Shown here one piece after another: positions 9,308 through 18,299 of a stretch of 33,879 nucleotides of DNA. The notes beneath the pieces were generated by a model. It was not told the DNA's origin, ran no database searches, and worked only from the letters and a program-made list of their open reading frames with translations. How positions within the stretch are numbered: position 1 is the first letter of the stretch; each line of letters starts with the position of its first letter. The stretch is from contig JABMPR010000083.1 of assembly GCA_013202895.1 (NCBI GenBank), forward strand, positions 1 through 33,879. Direction: 5' to 3'. The stretch is from a bacterium (GTDB taxonomy: Bacteria; Fidelibacterota; UBA8477; JABMPR01). Made by a program: the position numbers and the translations under genes.

Positions 9308-9466
9308 GACCGTGCCTCCGATTCGCATCAATTTCGATCCTGCACTTTCCCTACAATGATCTCACATTTTGGTGGCGCCTGTTCGATAACTGGCAGTAAA
9401 TAGTACTAAGCGAAATATTATTTATAACTTCAGCGTTACTTAATGATATCGAGGAAGACCATAAGT

Positions 9467-12400
9467 ATGAAAAAACGCAATTACATCCTGATCATCGGCC
9501 TCATCTATGCTTCAGCGATTTCAGCCTTTACTGAGAAGCCACTCCTGCATCAAGATATAGAAATAATCCCTGATATAATCAGAGCTAGTGAAGTCATTGG
9601 AAATCAACGCATTGAGCCAAGTACCGGAATCCCGCGTGCTATTTACAGCCCGAATTATCAAGTTAATGCAGCTGATCCCGAAACCATGGCCCGACAATAT
9701 CTCAGAGAAAATTCAAACTTACTGCAACATCGATTAGATCTGGATGAATTTAAACATATCAATAGCATGGAGACACCAGGTGGCTACAGAGTTCAATTCA
9801 TTCAACATAAAGCAGGTTATCCAGTATATGGAGCCAGTATTAAAATCAGTCTAAATCATGACAATAAAGTTGTGTTTGTGATGAATGGTTACCAAAGGAT
9901 TGGATCTATCGCCAATGTGAATAGCCTCTCTCAGCTTACTGCCCTGGAGATCGCTAAAACACACATAAAATTTGACGGGAAACCCCAGTTCGAAAATCTT
10001 GAAACAGTTGTTTATGCTAATGACCAATTGAATCCAAGAATTGCTCACAAGGTAAATATTGTCCCAGGGCGTGGTATGTATGGTGATTGGGAAATACTCG
10101 TCGATGCTCAATCTGCTGAGATTATCAGAGCTGAAGACAAAGCCAACTATCTTGACGGCGTCAGAGAAACGGGATCAGGCTGGGTATTTGATCCAGACCC
10201 CATATCAAACGCAATGACATTTTATGGTCAGCCACAGTTTTCAGATATGGGAGATGCCGATACTGACAGTCTGACTGCGCAATTGAAAACCGTTGAGCTT
10301 GAAAACATTGGTTTCGATGGGACTGACTATTTACTCTCTGGACCCTATGCCTCCATTATCGATGTGGAAGCACCCTTTACCGGTTACCATAGTCAACCCA
10401 GTAGTGATTTCCATTTCACCAGGAGTGAAGATCCCTTTGAAGCCGTGAATACCTATTACCACATCCACCATTCAATGAAATATTTAAATGAAGATCTCGG
10501 TTTTGATGTGATGCCTTATCAATATGAAGGTGGGGTTCATTTTGACCCACGAGCCCTCAATGGTGACAACAACGCCTACTTCAGTTCAAGCACTGGTTGG
10601 GTCGCCTTTGGGGCACCAGCCAGTAACGTGGATTCCGGCGAAGACCACGCTGTTATTTTACACGAATTGGGGCATGCCATACATGATTGGATCACAAATG
10701 GCGGGCTGTCTCAGGTCGATGGGTTGAGCGAAGGGCTCGGCGATTACTGGGCGCAATCATACACCCGCAGCCTGGGTATCTTTGACCCTGCGGATACACA
10801 ATACGATTATTTCGGCCAATGGGGTCTGCAACCCTTAGGTGGACCAACACTACGCGTAACCGATTTTCCAAATCATTATCCAGAAGGACTGGGTGGTGAA
10901 GTTCATTACGATGGTCAATTGTGGTCATCCTCGCTTATGTCGATCTATGACCAGATTGGCAGGACCGCCACCGATACGGATTGTTGGGAAGGTATTTCCA
11001 TGACTGATTATAATTCAAATCAGGTGGATGCTGCTTTCGCGTTTATCCAGGCTGACCAGGATCTTTATGCTGGAGCAAATCTTAGTTCAATATTGCCTGT
11101 ATTTATTGCCAGAGGATATTTACCTGGTCCGATTATCGCCATGTTCGAATCAGATGTTACCGGCGGACCTGGACCACTGACAGTGAATTTTGAAGACAGA
11201 TCATTTGTATTTCCCGGTCCAATTACAAATTGGGATTGGGATTTTAATAATGACGGTATCATTGATTCACAAGATCAGAATCCCACACATATATTCACAG
11301 AACCAGGTTTATACAGCGTATCCCTCCTGGTATCTGACGGGGAAAACTCTCACTCCATCACAGAAATCGATTATATCTCTGTCAATGGCGGAATACTTGT
11401 CTACGAAGGTGAGCCTGATGGTACAGATTACAGTGGTACCTATATAAACTCACTCCTGAACGGCATGGGGATTGAAACAAGTTATTCCAACCGTTTATGG
11501 TCATCGCTAATAGGCTATGATGCTATTTTTGTCTCCTTGGGTAATATCGGTGAGCAGGGCAACACGGGGACGTTCCTGGATGACGCTATGGGTGCCAGCA
11601 TCATGAATTATGCTTCTGCTGGTGGAAATGTTTACATCGAAGGGGGCTCAACGATGGGTGGTCTGGCCATGTTTGGATACCCGGAATATGAAACCTTTTG
11701 GGAATTATTCGGTATCGAGAATGCCAATATCGTGTTCGACTCACACGCAATAAGTGGTCTTCTTGGTCAATCAGCTACAATTACTGAGGGTATTTCCTTT
11801 TATGCTTCCCTCCAAATAAGCAACTGGTATCCAGATATCATTATGCCAAATGAAACAGGACTTATCGCCTTTGTTGAGAATGAGCTGGGCAATGTGGCCG
11901 TACAGAACCAAGGAGCCTTTGGCCAGAAAACATTTTATTGTTCATACTCCCTTGCTGGTCTCGTCGATGGTGATCTTCAAAATACCCGGCAACAGTATCT
12001 AATGAAGATTCTGGAATTTTTCGAAGTTCCGCTCCTGGTTCCTGCATTTGCCACATCAGTGAGTAGCGGACATGCACCTCTGACAGTCGAATTTACAGAC
12101 GCATCTACTGCAAATCCAGCCGCAGTCTCATGGCAATGGGATTTTAACAATGATGGGGTTATCGATTCCGAACTTCAATCCCCACTCTGGATCTATGAAG
12201 AACCAGGCGATTATTCTGTAAGCTTGACTGTCATGAACGATGAGACAACTCAGAGCATTGTGCTGGAGGATGTTATCCACGTGTTTAATGGAGAAAGTGC
12301 TCTGTATTTCGAGGGCAATGATAATTATGTGGTCCTTTCCGCTTCTGAGACTTTGAATATGATAGATGGTTTCACAGTTGAAGCCTGGATCAATCCAACA

Positions 12401-13276
12401 GGCTGGGGCGACATGAATGATGGTGATGGAAGAATAATTGATAAGAATTATTTCAGGCTTTTCCTCAATAAAAGTGGCAGTAGTCAATTTGCAGACTCAA
12501 GTCTGGTTCTGATCATAAAGCATCAGGATGGAACACTGAGCAAGTTTAACACACCTGCTAATTACATCAGCTTAAATGGTTGGCAATATGTTGCTGCGAC
12601 TTACAATGCCATGGAATCTGAGGCTCATATTTACATCAACGGCATAGATAGAACATCCGTCATCGCGGCCGCATCCGGGGTCATCAAAGATCATTCAGAA
12701 TATGAGCTCATTATTGGGAATAGCAGATCACATAATCGAGCATTTGATGGTCGTCTGGATGAGCTAAGATTTTGGGATATCGTTCTATCTGCAGAGGAGA
12801 TCGCCTCAAGAATGGAGATCTACCTGGAGGGCAATGAAGAGGGGCTTGTGGGTTATTGGCAAATGAACGAAGCCACGGGTAGCGCCATTGAGGATCTTAG
12901 TGGAAATGGGAATCACGGGCTGATCTACAACTCCAGTTGGGCACAGGGTACTGATTTTGTGGTTCCCGTTGCCTATGACGGCGATGTAGTGGAGCCAATT
13001 ACTCATCTCCTGCTCAGTAATTACCCAAATCCATTTAATCCCAGCACAACGATACAGTATGCACTCCCCTCATCATCGGGAGTTGAGATTGATGTCTATA
13101 ACATTCAGGGTAAGCTGATAAACAGCGTATCTCTAGAGAACCAAACAGCGGGCTGGCATCAGCTCGTCTGGAATGCTGTAAATCAATCAGGATTTTCTCA
13201 GAGTGCCGGAATCTATTTTTGCAGGATTCAAACTGAATCTGAGGTCCAAAACATCAAGATGCTGCTATTGAAATAG
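9467..13276 (+). CDS. Secreted M36/M4-like metalloprotease with PKD, amidotransferase-like, LamG and T9SS domains
   Basis: A 1269-aa secreted multi-domain protein. The ATG at 9467 is preferred over 9443: GAGGAAG lies 9 nt upstream, and MKKRNYILIIGLIYASAISA is a clean signal peptide. Order: fungalysin/thermolysin-type propeptide (about 40-170), zinc-peptidase core with HELGH at 399-403 and a candidate third ligand E422 in GLSEGLGDYW, first PKD domain (about 555-638, WDWDFNNDG), a segment resembling a class I amidotransferase/ThuA fold (about 640-855), second PKD (about 860-940, WQWDFNNDG), LamG/concanavalin-like domain (about 942-1165) and a T9SS sorting domain (about 1182-1269, YPNPFNPSTTIQY, ending MLLLK). 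Catalysis is inferred from the motif. The choice between M36 and M4 is unsettled because only 19 residues separate H403 from E422. It has no operon partner. Confidence 0.88.
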   Translation: MKKRNYILIIGLIYASAISAFTEKPLLHQDIEIIPDIIRASEVIGNQRIEPSTGIPRAIYSPNYQVNAADPETMARQYLRENSNLLQHRLDLDEFKHINSMETPGGYRVQFIQHKAGYPVYGASIKISLNHDNKVVFVMNGYQRIGSIANVNSLSQLTALEIAKTHIKFDGKPQFENLETVVYANDQLNPRIAHKVNIVPGRGMYGDWEILVDAQSAEIIRAEDKANYLDGVRETGSGWVFDPDPISNAMTFYGQPQFSDMGDADTDSLTAQLKTVELENIGFDGTDYLLSGPYASIIDVEAPFTGYHSQPSSDFHFTRSEDPFEAVNTYYHIHHSMKYLNEDLGFDVMPYQYEGGVHFDPRALNGDNNAYFSSSTGWVAFGAPASNVDSGEDHAVILHELGHAIHDWITNGGLSQVDGLSEGLGDYWAQSYTRSLGIFDPADTQYDYFGQWGLQPLGGPTLRVTDFPNHYPEGLGGEVHYDGQLWSSSLMSIYDQIGRTATDTDCWEGISMTDYNSNQVDAAFAFIQADQDLYAGANLSSILPVFIARGYLPGPIIAMFESDVTGGPGPLTVNFEDRSFVFPGPITNWDWDFNNDGIIDSQDQNPTHIFTEPGLYSVSLLVSDGENSHSITEIDYISVNGGILVYEGEPDGTDYSGTYINSLLNGMGIETSYSNRLWSSLIGYDAIFVSLGNIGEQGNTGTFLDDAMGASIMNYASAGGNVYIEGGSTMGGLAMFGYPEYETFWELFGIENANIVFDSHAISGLLGQSATITEGISFYASLQISNWYPDIIMPNETGLIAFVENELGNVAVQNQGAFGQKTFYCSYSLAGLVDGDLQNTRQQYLMKILEFFEVPLLVPAFATSVSSGHAPLTVEFTDASTANPAAVSWQWDFNNDGVIDSELQSPLWIYEEPGDYSVSLTVMNDETTQSIVLEDVIHVFNGESALYFEGNDNYVVLSASETLNMIDGFTVEAWINPTGWGDMNDGDGRIIDKNYFRLFLNKSGSSQFADSSLVLIIKHQDGTLSKFNTPANYISLNGWQYVAATYNAMESEAHIYINGIDRTSVIAAASGVIKDHSEYELIIGNSRSHNRAFDGRLDELRFWDIVLSAEEIASRMEIYLEGNEEGLVGYWQMNEATGSAIEDLSGNGNHGLIYNSSWAQGTDFVVPVAYDGDVVEPITHLLLSNYPNPFNPSTTIQYALPSSSGVEIDVYNIQGKLINSVSLENQTAGWHQLVWNAVNQSGFSQSAGIYFCRIQTESEVQNIKMLLLK

Positions 13277-13376
13277 AAGAATTTATATCCACATAAATAT
13301 GCTTAATTCGCGGCGATTTTGATTGTGACAAATGGTATCACGAATTATTATGTCTTGCTAAAGGCGAGGAGAATAG

Positions 13377-13730
13377 ATGTCAGACAGTAATAAGCCAGAT
13401 CAGGGATTGACACCAGCACAGCTATTTGATCTAGACCAAGAAATTCAGGTTAATGCAAATGCCATTGTCAGTAAAACATTAAGAAAATCAGCAACATTAA
13501 ATTTGACTCTTTTTGCATTTGATGCCGGGCAGGGTTTGAGTGGACATTCCAGTCCTATGGATGCTTATGTTCAAATCCTCTCGGGTAAGATGAACATTAC
13601 TATCGCTGAAAATAATTTCACACTCGAATCGGATCAAATGATTCTCATGCCAGCGGAAGTGCCTCATGCTCTGGAGGCAATAGAGCCCACGCGGATGCTG
13701 TTAACAATGACCCCCAAAGCTGGGCAATAG
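13377..13730 (+). CDS. Small cupin-domain protein
   Basis: A 117-aa cytoplasmic protein with a single conserved-barrel cupin domain (about residues 38-112). Readable motifs are GHSSPMDAYVQILSGKMNI (first cupin motif, one His in place of the usual pair) and MPAEVPHALEAI (second motif, His kept). The metal site is thus reduced, as in a common family of small cupins with unknown substrate. GAGGAG at 13366-13371 is well spaced from the ATG. The YecH-like gene starts 19 bp after the stop, so the two are probably co-transcribed. The function is not assignable beyond small-molecule or metal sensing or binding. Confidence 0.85.
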   Translation: MSDSNKPDQGLTPAQLFDLDQEIQVNANAIVSKTLRKSATLNLTLFAFDAGQGLSGHSSPMDAYVQILSGKMNITIAENNFTLESDQMILMPAEVPHALEAIEPTRMLLTMTPKAGQ

Positions 13731-13749
13731 TCGGATATTGGAGAAGCTC

Positions 13750-13989
13750 ATGAATCACGTACACGGACACGAAGTAATAGCGATGATGCTAAACACTGGT
13801 GAAGCATATTCCCGAGCCAGTTTGCACAATAAAATTGTTGAACGCTTTGGTTCCGAGGCGCGCTTCTTTACCTGTTCGGCTGAAGGAATGACTGCTGATG
13901 GCTTGATCAGCTTCCTGGAAAACAAAGGCAAGTTCCAACCGCTTGAAGATGGATTTAACATCGATTCCGAGAAAGTCTGCCAACACTAA
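13750..13989 (+). CDS. yecH: YecH-family putative metal-binding protein
   Basis: A 79-aa protein recognised by its near-invariant pattern: MNHVHGHEVIAMML, then RFGSEARFFTCSAEGMTADG, then KGKFQPLEDGF and a C-terminal Cys-x-His. This is the layout and length of E. coli YecH (DUF2492). The His/Cys-rich ends suggest metal binding, but no biochemical role is established. The ATG at 13750 is chosen because GGAG at 13740-13743 precedes it by 6 nt; an upstream in-frame TTG at 13738 would place the ribosome site inside the gene. It lies 19 bp downstream of the cupin gene and looks like its operon partner. Confidence 0.88.
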   Translation: MNHVHGHEVIAMMLNTGEAYSRASLHNKIVERFGSEARFFTCSAEGMTADGLISFLENKGKFQPLEDGFNIDSEKVCQH

Positions 13990-14076
13990 GCATTCTGCCC
14001 GCAGTCAACTCTGTGTACCCATTTTCCAAAAATGCAATTGAGTTGAACCTCCAATAGGTCGCCTAATCCATGAGTG

Positions 14077-14108
14077 GGAATTGGTGGATTACCATTGGAA
14101 TTGGTAAT
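14077..14108. promoter_or_regulatory. Candidate operator: GGAATTGGT direct repeat at 20-bp spacing plus ATTACCA/TGGTAAT palindrome
   Basis: GGAATTGGT occurs at 14077-14085 and again at 14097-14105, exactly 20 bp apart (about two helical turns). The second copy overlaps the right half of a perfect 7-bp inverted repeat (ATTACCA 14088-14094, TGGTAAT 14102-14108). The element lies about 58 bp before the histidine kinase start. Tandem sites on one helix face are typical of response-regulator dimers. Binding here is inference. Confidence 0.35.
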
Positions 14109-14165
14109 TGTATTCCTCGAAAATTATATGTTGTATCCCGAAATTAGTATAGATTGTTGATCGTC

Positions 14166-15401
14166 ATGAAATCAGCTATTAGCAGATTGTTCCCAAAAAA
14201 GTTCACAGTTAACAACAGTGAAGATTACTATCAAGCACAAGTACTGATGCTAACTCATGTATTTCTAGTGATAATGATTTCAATTGTACTAATTATCAGC
14301 GACATGGAATTGAATATGACCCTCCTGGTATGGGGAATATTGATCCTAAGCCTGCTCTCCATTATTTTTATTCGAAGGGGATTTCTCAGAACTGTTGCCT
14401 TGATCTCGTACGGTGGTTTGGGTTTGCTTTCTGCATCGGTGGTTTTTACCCGACCTGAATATGTCAACTATGAAGTATACATGGTGACAACCTCTCAAAT
14501 GTTTATAGTTGTCATTTCCTCACTCCTCTCCTATCAGGGTCTATACACTATCTTCACAACTGGCATGGGAGCATTATACATCATTGCACTTTATGTTCTT
14601 CGAGGGCTCACTCTCTCTGGTCCAAATAATAGATTAGAGATGGATGATTATGTTGTGTGCATGTGCTTGCTGCTCTTAACAGGGTATATCACAAGAAGTA
14701 CTGTAACCAGGCGTAAACGTTTGCTGACCATATCAGAAATGGAGTTCAAACGGGCCGCGAAAAAAACTGTTGAGTTGGAAAAAATTCTGGCTGAAAAGGA
14801 AATTCTTATTCAGGAAGTGCATCACCGTGTAAAAAATAACCTGAATGTGGCGATTAGCATTTTGCGCTTGCAGGCAGGAAATTTACCCGAATCAGATTCA
14901 GCCGTTGAAGCGCTGCAAGAGAGTGTTGGACGTTTACACTCAATGGCATTGGTGCACCAGAGTATTTATGAATCTGATGATTTATTGGATATAAAAATCA
15001 GGCCCTATATAACTGCCATATTGCACAATGCTATCCGTACTCACAATCGACATGATGTTAATTTTCGAATTGATGTTGATCACGATTCAACGATTGAGCT
15101 TTCTCGGGCCGTACCCTGTGGATTGATACTTAATGAATTAATAACCAATGTGATTAAACATGCCTATCCAAACGCTGAAGGTGGTGACGCAATTATCTCG
15201 TTCAAAAAATCCGCTGATGATCAATTGACCCTCGCGGTTAAAGATTATGGCATAGGCTTGATTGAAGAGGATTGGAGTAAAAGTAAAACACTTGGAGTGC
15301 AACTGGTGTCCTTATTGACTGAGCAATTAGTCGGAACGCTGAAAATCAGCATAGAAGGTGGAACTCAAATAAAAATCGATTTTCCACTCCTTGAACCGTA
15401 A
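14166..15401 (+). CDS. Membrane-bound HisKA_2 family sensor histidine kinase
   Basis: A 411-aa inner-membrane kinase. About six hydrophobic segments fill residues 25-180 with no periplasmic sensor domain, then a short coiled coil (about 190-215) leads into a HisKA_2 dimerisation domain. The motif EVHHRVKNNLNVAISIL places the phosphoacceptor at H220 (the His before Arg-Val-Lys-Asn). The HATPase domain (about 290-411) shows the N-box LNELITNVIKHAYP and the G1 box KDYGIGL. There is no HAMP, PAS or receiver domain, and no response regulator gene is adjacent, so it is an orphan. The ATG at 14166 (MKSAISRLFPKK) is preferred to the TTG at 14154, although the ribosome site is weak for both. A direct-repeat element sits about 58 bp upstream. 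The gene converges with the cyclase-like gene after 27 bp. Confidence 0.9.
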   Translation: MKSAISRLFPKKFTVNNSEDYYQAQVLMLTHVFLVIMISIVLIISDMELNMTLLVWGILILSLLSIIFIRRGFLRTVALISYGGLGLLSASVVFTRPEYVNYEVYMVTTSQMFIVVISSLLSYQGLYTIFTTGMGALYIIALYVLRGLTLSGPNNRLEMDDYVVCMCLLLLTGYITRSTVTRRKRLLTISEMEFKRAAKKTVELEKILAEKEILIQEVHHRVKNNLNVAISILRLQAGNLPESDSAVEALQESVGRLHSMALVHQSIYESDDLLDIKIRPYITAILHNAIRTHNRHDVNFRIDVDHDSTIELSRAVPCGLILNELITNVIKHAYPNAEGGDAIISFKKSADDQLTLAVKDYGIGLIEEDWSKSKTLGVQLVSLLTEQLVGTLKISIEGGTQIKIDFPLLEP

Positions 15402-15428
15402 ACCTTTTGAGAATCATTTTTATGAGTT

Positions 15429-16067
15429 CTAAGTGGCTGCGTGGATATCCGTGTTTGGCTTAAAAGATATACTTTGACCCAATTCAGATACGAGCATATC
15501 CAACTTTCCAATATGCTCATAAGTTTGTGAATAATTTACCTGTTGTGACCTGTCTTCAAGTTTGAGTTTCTCGAATGCTATTTCAGTCATGAGTAAATAT
15601 GAGTGTATTCCGGTTTCTTTGCTTACATCATTTTTCATCATGCGATGAGCCGTAATTACATCTGATCCCAGGATCTCAACTCTATCACCTAATGATTTCA
15701 CAAGATATTGTCCATAATGAAGAAACATTTTTAGATCAAGCATTGTGATATTGGCACAGGCTGAGCAACCACATGGTGGATTCACCTGCATAGCATCCAT
15801 CTGCTCCTGGAAGGCAACATATACTGAGCGCATCTGGTTCAGCAGCGCAGTCCCATCCGTCACGGATTCTTCTGGAACATAACACAGGATGGCGTCCCCC
15901 TGGAAATTTGAAACTGTCATGGGAGAACTAATCACCTTCAATTGGGAGTCAAATAGTGCTTCAATGATGTTATGAGCATGATCAAGTTCAGATTTTGTGA
16001 GGAATATGGTATAACCCGTGATATCTGTTATAAAAAAATAACCCAATTGAATTTTATTGTCTGTCAT
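15429..16067 (-). CDS. DUF2652-like protein with class III nucleotide-cyclase fold
   Basis: A 212-aa soluble protein. The start FFITDITGYTIFLTKSE resembles the first metal-binding loop of class III adenylate/guanylate cyclases (Phe-x-x-Asp-Ile-x-Gly-Tyr). FQGDAILCY supplies the second Asp, and LGSDVITAHRMM resembles the cyclase Gly-x-x-Val-Asn-x-Ala-x-Arg motif. A cysteine cluster, CGCSAC (about residues 99-104), is characteristic of the DUF2652 group. Both metal-ligand Asp positions seem intact, so nucleotide binding or turnover is possible but unproven. The ATG lies 3 bp after the stop of the TerB-like gene, so the pair is one transcription unit. It could also be a catalytically dead cyclase homologue with a binding role. 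Confidence 0.75.
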   Translation of the reverse strand: MTDNKIQLGYFFITDITGYTIFLTKSELDHAHNIIEALFDSQLKVISSPMTVSNFQGDAILCYVPEESVTDGTALLNQMRSVYVAFQEQMDAMQVNPPCGCSACANITMLDLKMFLHYGQYLVKSLGDRVEILGSDVITAHRMMKNDVSKETGIHSYLLMTEIAFEKLKLEDRSQQVNYSQTYEHIGKLDMLVSELGQSISFKPNTDIHAAT

Positions 16068-16070
16068 GGA

Positions 16071-16460
16071 CTAATCCGCGGCAAATCCACTTCGAATCAA
16101 ATCGATAACCACTTCTTCAGATTCAACCAGTTTGTCTGATTTGGCTAAGTCAATCACCATTGAAATGGCCTGATCCTTTTGAGTTGAATCAAATATTAGA
16201 TTGGCAGATTCAATTACTTTTTGGACACCTGGCTGGGCTAAGCAGAAGCCATCGTTGGGAAGATTGCAGAATAACTTGGTTCTTGTTGATCCCAGTAGTG
16301 AACTGAATTCAGTTTGAGACATACCCTTAAAAATTTCCATTTTTCTCACTTTTTGATGGATAAAGCTGTGTTCTTCTATGCTCCCTATTGAATCAGCGGT
16401 ACAAACAACCCAGGTGATTGCAGCCATTGCCTCAGCCGGTCTGGTAAATTGAATATCCAT
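16071..16460 (-). CDS. TerB-like (tellurite resistance/COG3793-type) helical protein
   Basis: A 129-aa helical protein. The start at 16460 (MDIQFTRPAEAMAAITWVV) is chosen because GAGGGAAG lies directly upstream; longer in-frame versions lack a ribosome site. The two halves each carry a helix followed by an acidic turn (CTADSIGSIEEHSFIH, and LAKSDKLVESEEVVIDLI). That is the internal duplication of TerB-like domains, where the acidic loops may bind a divalent metal. The stop is 3 bp before the cyclase-like gene, so the two are probably co-transcribed and may function together. A real role in tellurite resistance is not implied. Confidence 0.65.
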   Translation of the reverse strand: MDIQFTRPAEAMAAITWVVCTADSIGSIEEHSFIHQKVRKMEIFKGMSQTEFSSLLGSTRTKLFCNLPNDGFCLAQPGVQKVIESANLIFDSTQKDQAISMVIDLAKSDKLVESEEVVIDLIRSGFAAD

Positions 16461-16906
16461 CTTCCCTCTTCTAAAATTGATGTGTGGTAAAGCATCTTTT
16501 GTAATTGTGACTATTATAGTCTTTTTATAGGCAAAATCAATCACTATCCCATCCCCAGCTTTGCTTGCGAGTTAAAGAGTATAAATAAATGGTTCTACCG
16601 AAATTGTGAGCCTATTCACGGAATAGATTCTGCATGCGAAGTGGGTTGGTGTGAATGAATTTTTCAGCTCTCAAGTGTTTAAAACCGACAAGAAAACACT
16701 TTATTCAAGTATATCGTTATGATTGCCAGAACTCAATACTTTGAGCAATACAAGCTTCGGGTACATTATCCTGGCAAACACAGCCTTAAATTACAGATCA
16801 ACTGCTAGAAGGATGTAAAAGTAGATTTTGGATTGAATACTGTCCAATAAATAGCCAGTAAAACGAATTATTTGTGGACCAATCTCAGATAATAATGGAG
16901 AAAATA
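16461..16906. other. 446-bp intergenic region between divergent genes
   Basis: No ORF with a ribosome site and no RNA gene is visible. The region must hold the promoters of the minus-strand TerB/DUF2652 pair and the plus-strand reductase/DsrE pair. One short stem, AAGTGTTT (16673-16680) with AAACACTT (16694-16701) around a 13-nt loop, is the only clear structure. No convincing -35/-10 pair was found. Confidence 0.5.
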
Positions 16907-17913
16907 ATGAGCTACAAAAGAGTAATCCTCAGCGAATTTGGTGGACCTGAAGTATTAAAGGTGGTTGAGGAAAACAGCCTCCCTGAACCAGCCCAAGGTG
17001 AAGTACGCGTAAAAGTTGCTGCAGTCAGTGCAACCTTTACTGACACCATCGTGCGCAAAGGTCAATACTATGGTTTAAAGAAATCCCGCCCCTTTCCCCG
17101 GGTTATGATATGGTGGGAATTGTCGACAAACTCGGAGAGGGCGTTAGCAATTTTGAGATGGGACAAATGGTAGCTGATTTAACCACCTGGGGAGCTTATA
17201 CCGAATACATGCTCCGGCCCTTCGACAGTCTTGTACCAGTACCTGAGGGCTTGGATCCCGCTCAGGCTGTAAGTATGGTTTTGTCTTATGTCACGGCATA
17301 TCAGATGCTACATCGCAGTGCGAAAATTGAAAATGGTCAGCGAATACTGGTACATGGAGCTGGTGGAGCTGTCGGAACGGCATTATTAGAATCGGGCAAA
17401 TTACTTGATCTTGAAATGTATGGAACTGCGTCCCAATCCAAACATGAACTGGTTAAAAGTCTGGGAGCTACGCCTATAGATTATAAATCAGAAGGTTTTG
17501 CATCGGTGATTAAGGAAATTGGTGGGGTAGATGCAGCATTTGATGCCATCAGTGGCAAAAATTTCAAGCGCTCCTTCAAATCCTTGAGGAGAGGCGGCAC
17601 TCTGGTTGCCTATGGTTTTTATGACCAGGCCATGGGAAAGGGTGGTAATGTTCCTCTTGAATATACAAGTGTCATGTTGATGAACATGCTGCCCAATGGA
17701 AAGCATGCTAACTTCTACTCCATTGGGGATTTACGCAAAAAACAACCCGGCTGGTTTCATGATGATCTGAGAGCGCTTTTTGAATTATTAAAAGCAGGCA
17801 AATTAAAACCGGTTATCGAAAAACACCTGGGATTGGAAGATGCCCGAGAGGCACATGAATTAATTGAGAAAGCTGCCGTGAAGGGTAGGATTGTACTTAG
17901 AGTAGCTGAATAG
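16907..17913 (+). pseudogene. Quinone-oxidoreductase-like MDR dehydrogenase, interrupted by a one-base frameshift
   Basis: Together the two frames encode a roughly 335-aa NAD(P)H-dependent medium-chain reductase. The ATG at 16907 (MSYKRVILSEFGGPEVLKVV) has GGAG at 16897-16900. The first frame stays family-like to Phe-Pro at 17093-17098 and then turns to nonsense. The second frame resumes at 17098 as PGYDMVGIVDKLGEGV, the conserved strand joining the catalytic and cofactor domains. Adding one C to the CCCC run at 17096-17099 restores Phe-Pro-Pro-Gly-Tyr-Asp across the join. Later motifs are intact: LVHGAGGAVGTALLESG (Rossmann Gly-rich loop) and a normal C-terminus. No zinc-ligand set is seen, as in quinone oxidoreductases. 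It is either a recent pseudogene or a base missed in a C run by assembly. The DsrE-like gene follows by 33 bp. Confidence 0.85.
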
Positions 17914-17946
17914 TTTTAGCATTTCAATAAATTGGAGGGACTAGGA

Positions 17947-18282
17947 GTGAGTAGCAAAATTTTGGTCATTATTAGCACGGGAGATCCATCGAAGGCGCAA
18001 ACCGGCATGATGTACACCGTCAATGCTCTCAAAAACGCCTGGATGGAAGATGTGAAATTATTCTTTTTTGGTCCGGCGGAAGCAACGTTGCTCCAGGATG
18101 AACGACTCCAGCATTTACTCGAAGAATATCAAAATGAGGGTGAATCAGTTGTTGCCTGTAAAATCATTGCTGATAGAGATGGTCATGCAAAAGATATTAG
18201 CGCTCTAGGTGTCCAGGTTCAATATGTAGGGCAACAAATATCTAGTTTAATTCAAGATGGATATGTCCCTATGGTGTGGTAG
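17947..18282 (+). CDS. DsrE-family small protein
   Basis: A 111-aa cytoplasmic protein with a Rossmann-like beta-alpha fold of the DsrE/DsrF type: ILVIISTGDPSKAQTGMMYT, then LKNAWMEDVKLFFFGPAEATLL, then a C-terminal VQYVGQQISSLIQDGY. Members take part in sulfur relay or are uncharacterised. A single Cys (in SVVACKIIAD) could be reactive, but the multi-gene Tus/Dsr context is absent. The start is taken as GTG 17947 because GGAGG at 17934-17938 stands 8 nt before it; the TTG at 17932 would overlap that site. It follows the MDR reductase by 33 bp, so the two are probably co-transcribed, and it converges with the dipeptidase after 17 bp. Confidence 0.75.
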   Translation: MSSKILVIISTGDPSKAQTGMMYTVNALKNAWMEDVKLFFFGPAEATLLQDERLQHLLEEYQNEGESVVACKIIADRDGHAKDISALGVQVQYVGQQISSLIQDGYVPMVW

Positions 18283-18299
18283 TGTTTGCCAGCTTTTTT

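Noticed and set aside
9443-9466. Upstream ATG for the large protease
   Set aside because: It places an extra charged stretch before the signal peptide and has no ribosome site, whereas 9467 has GAGGAAG and a clean signal peptide.
16071-16460. Tellurite resistance operon
   Set aside because: No other ter genes are nearby. A TerB-like fold alone does not support that phenotype.
16874-17173. A separate 99-aa protein distinct from the downstream reductase
   Set aside because: Its last 24 residues are out-of-frame nonsense. The family sequence continues directly in the next frame, so this is the 5' part of one frameshifted gene.
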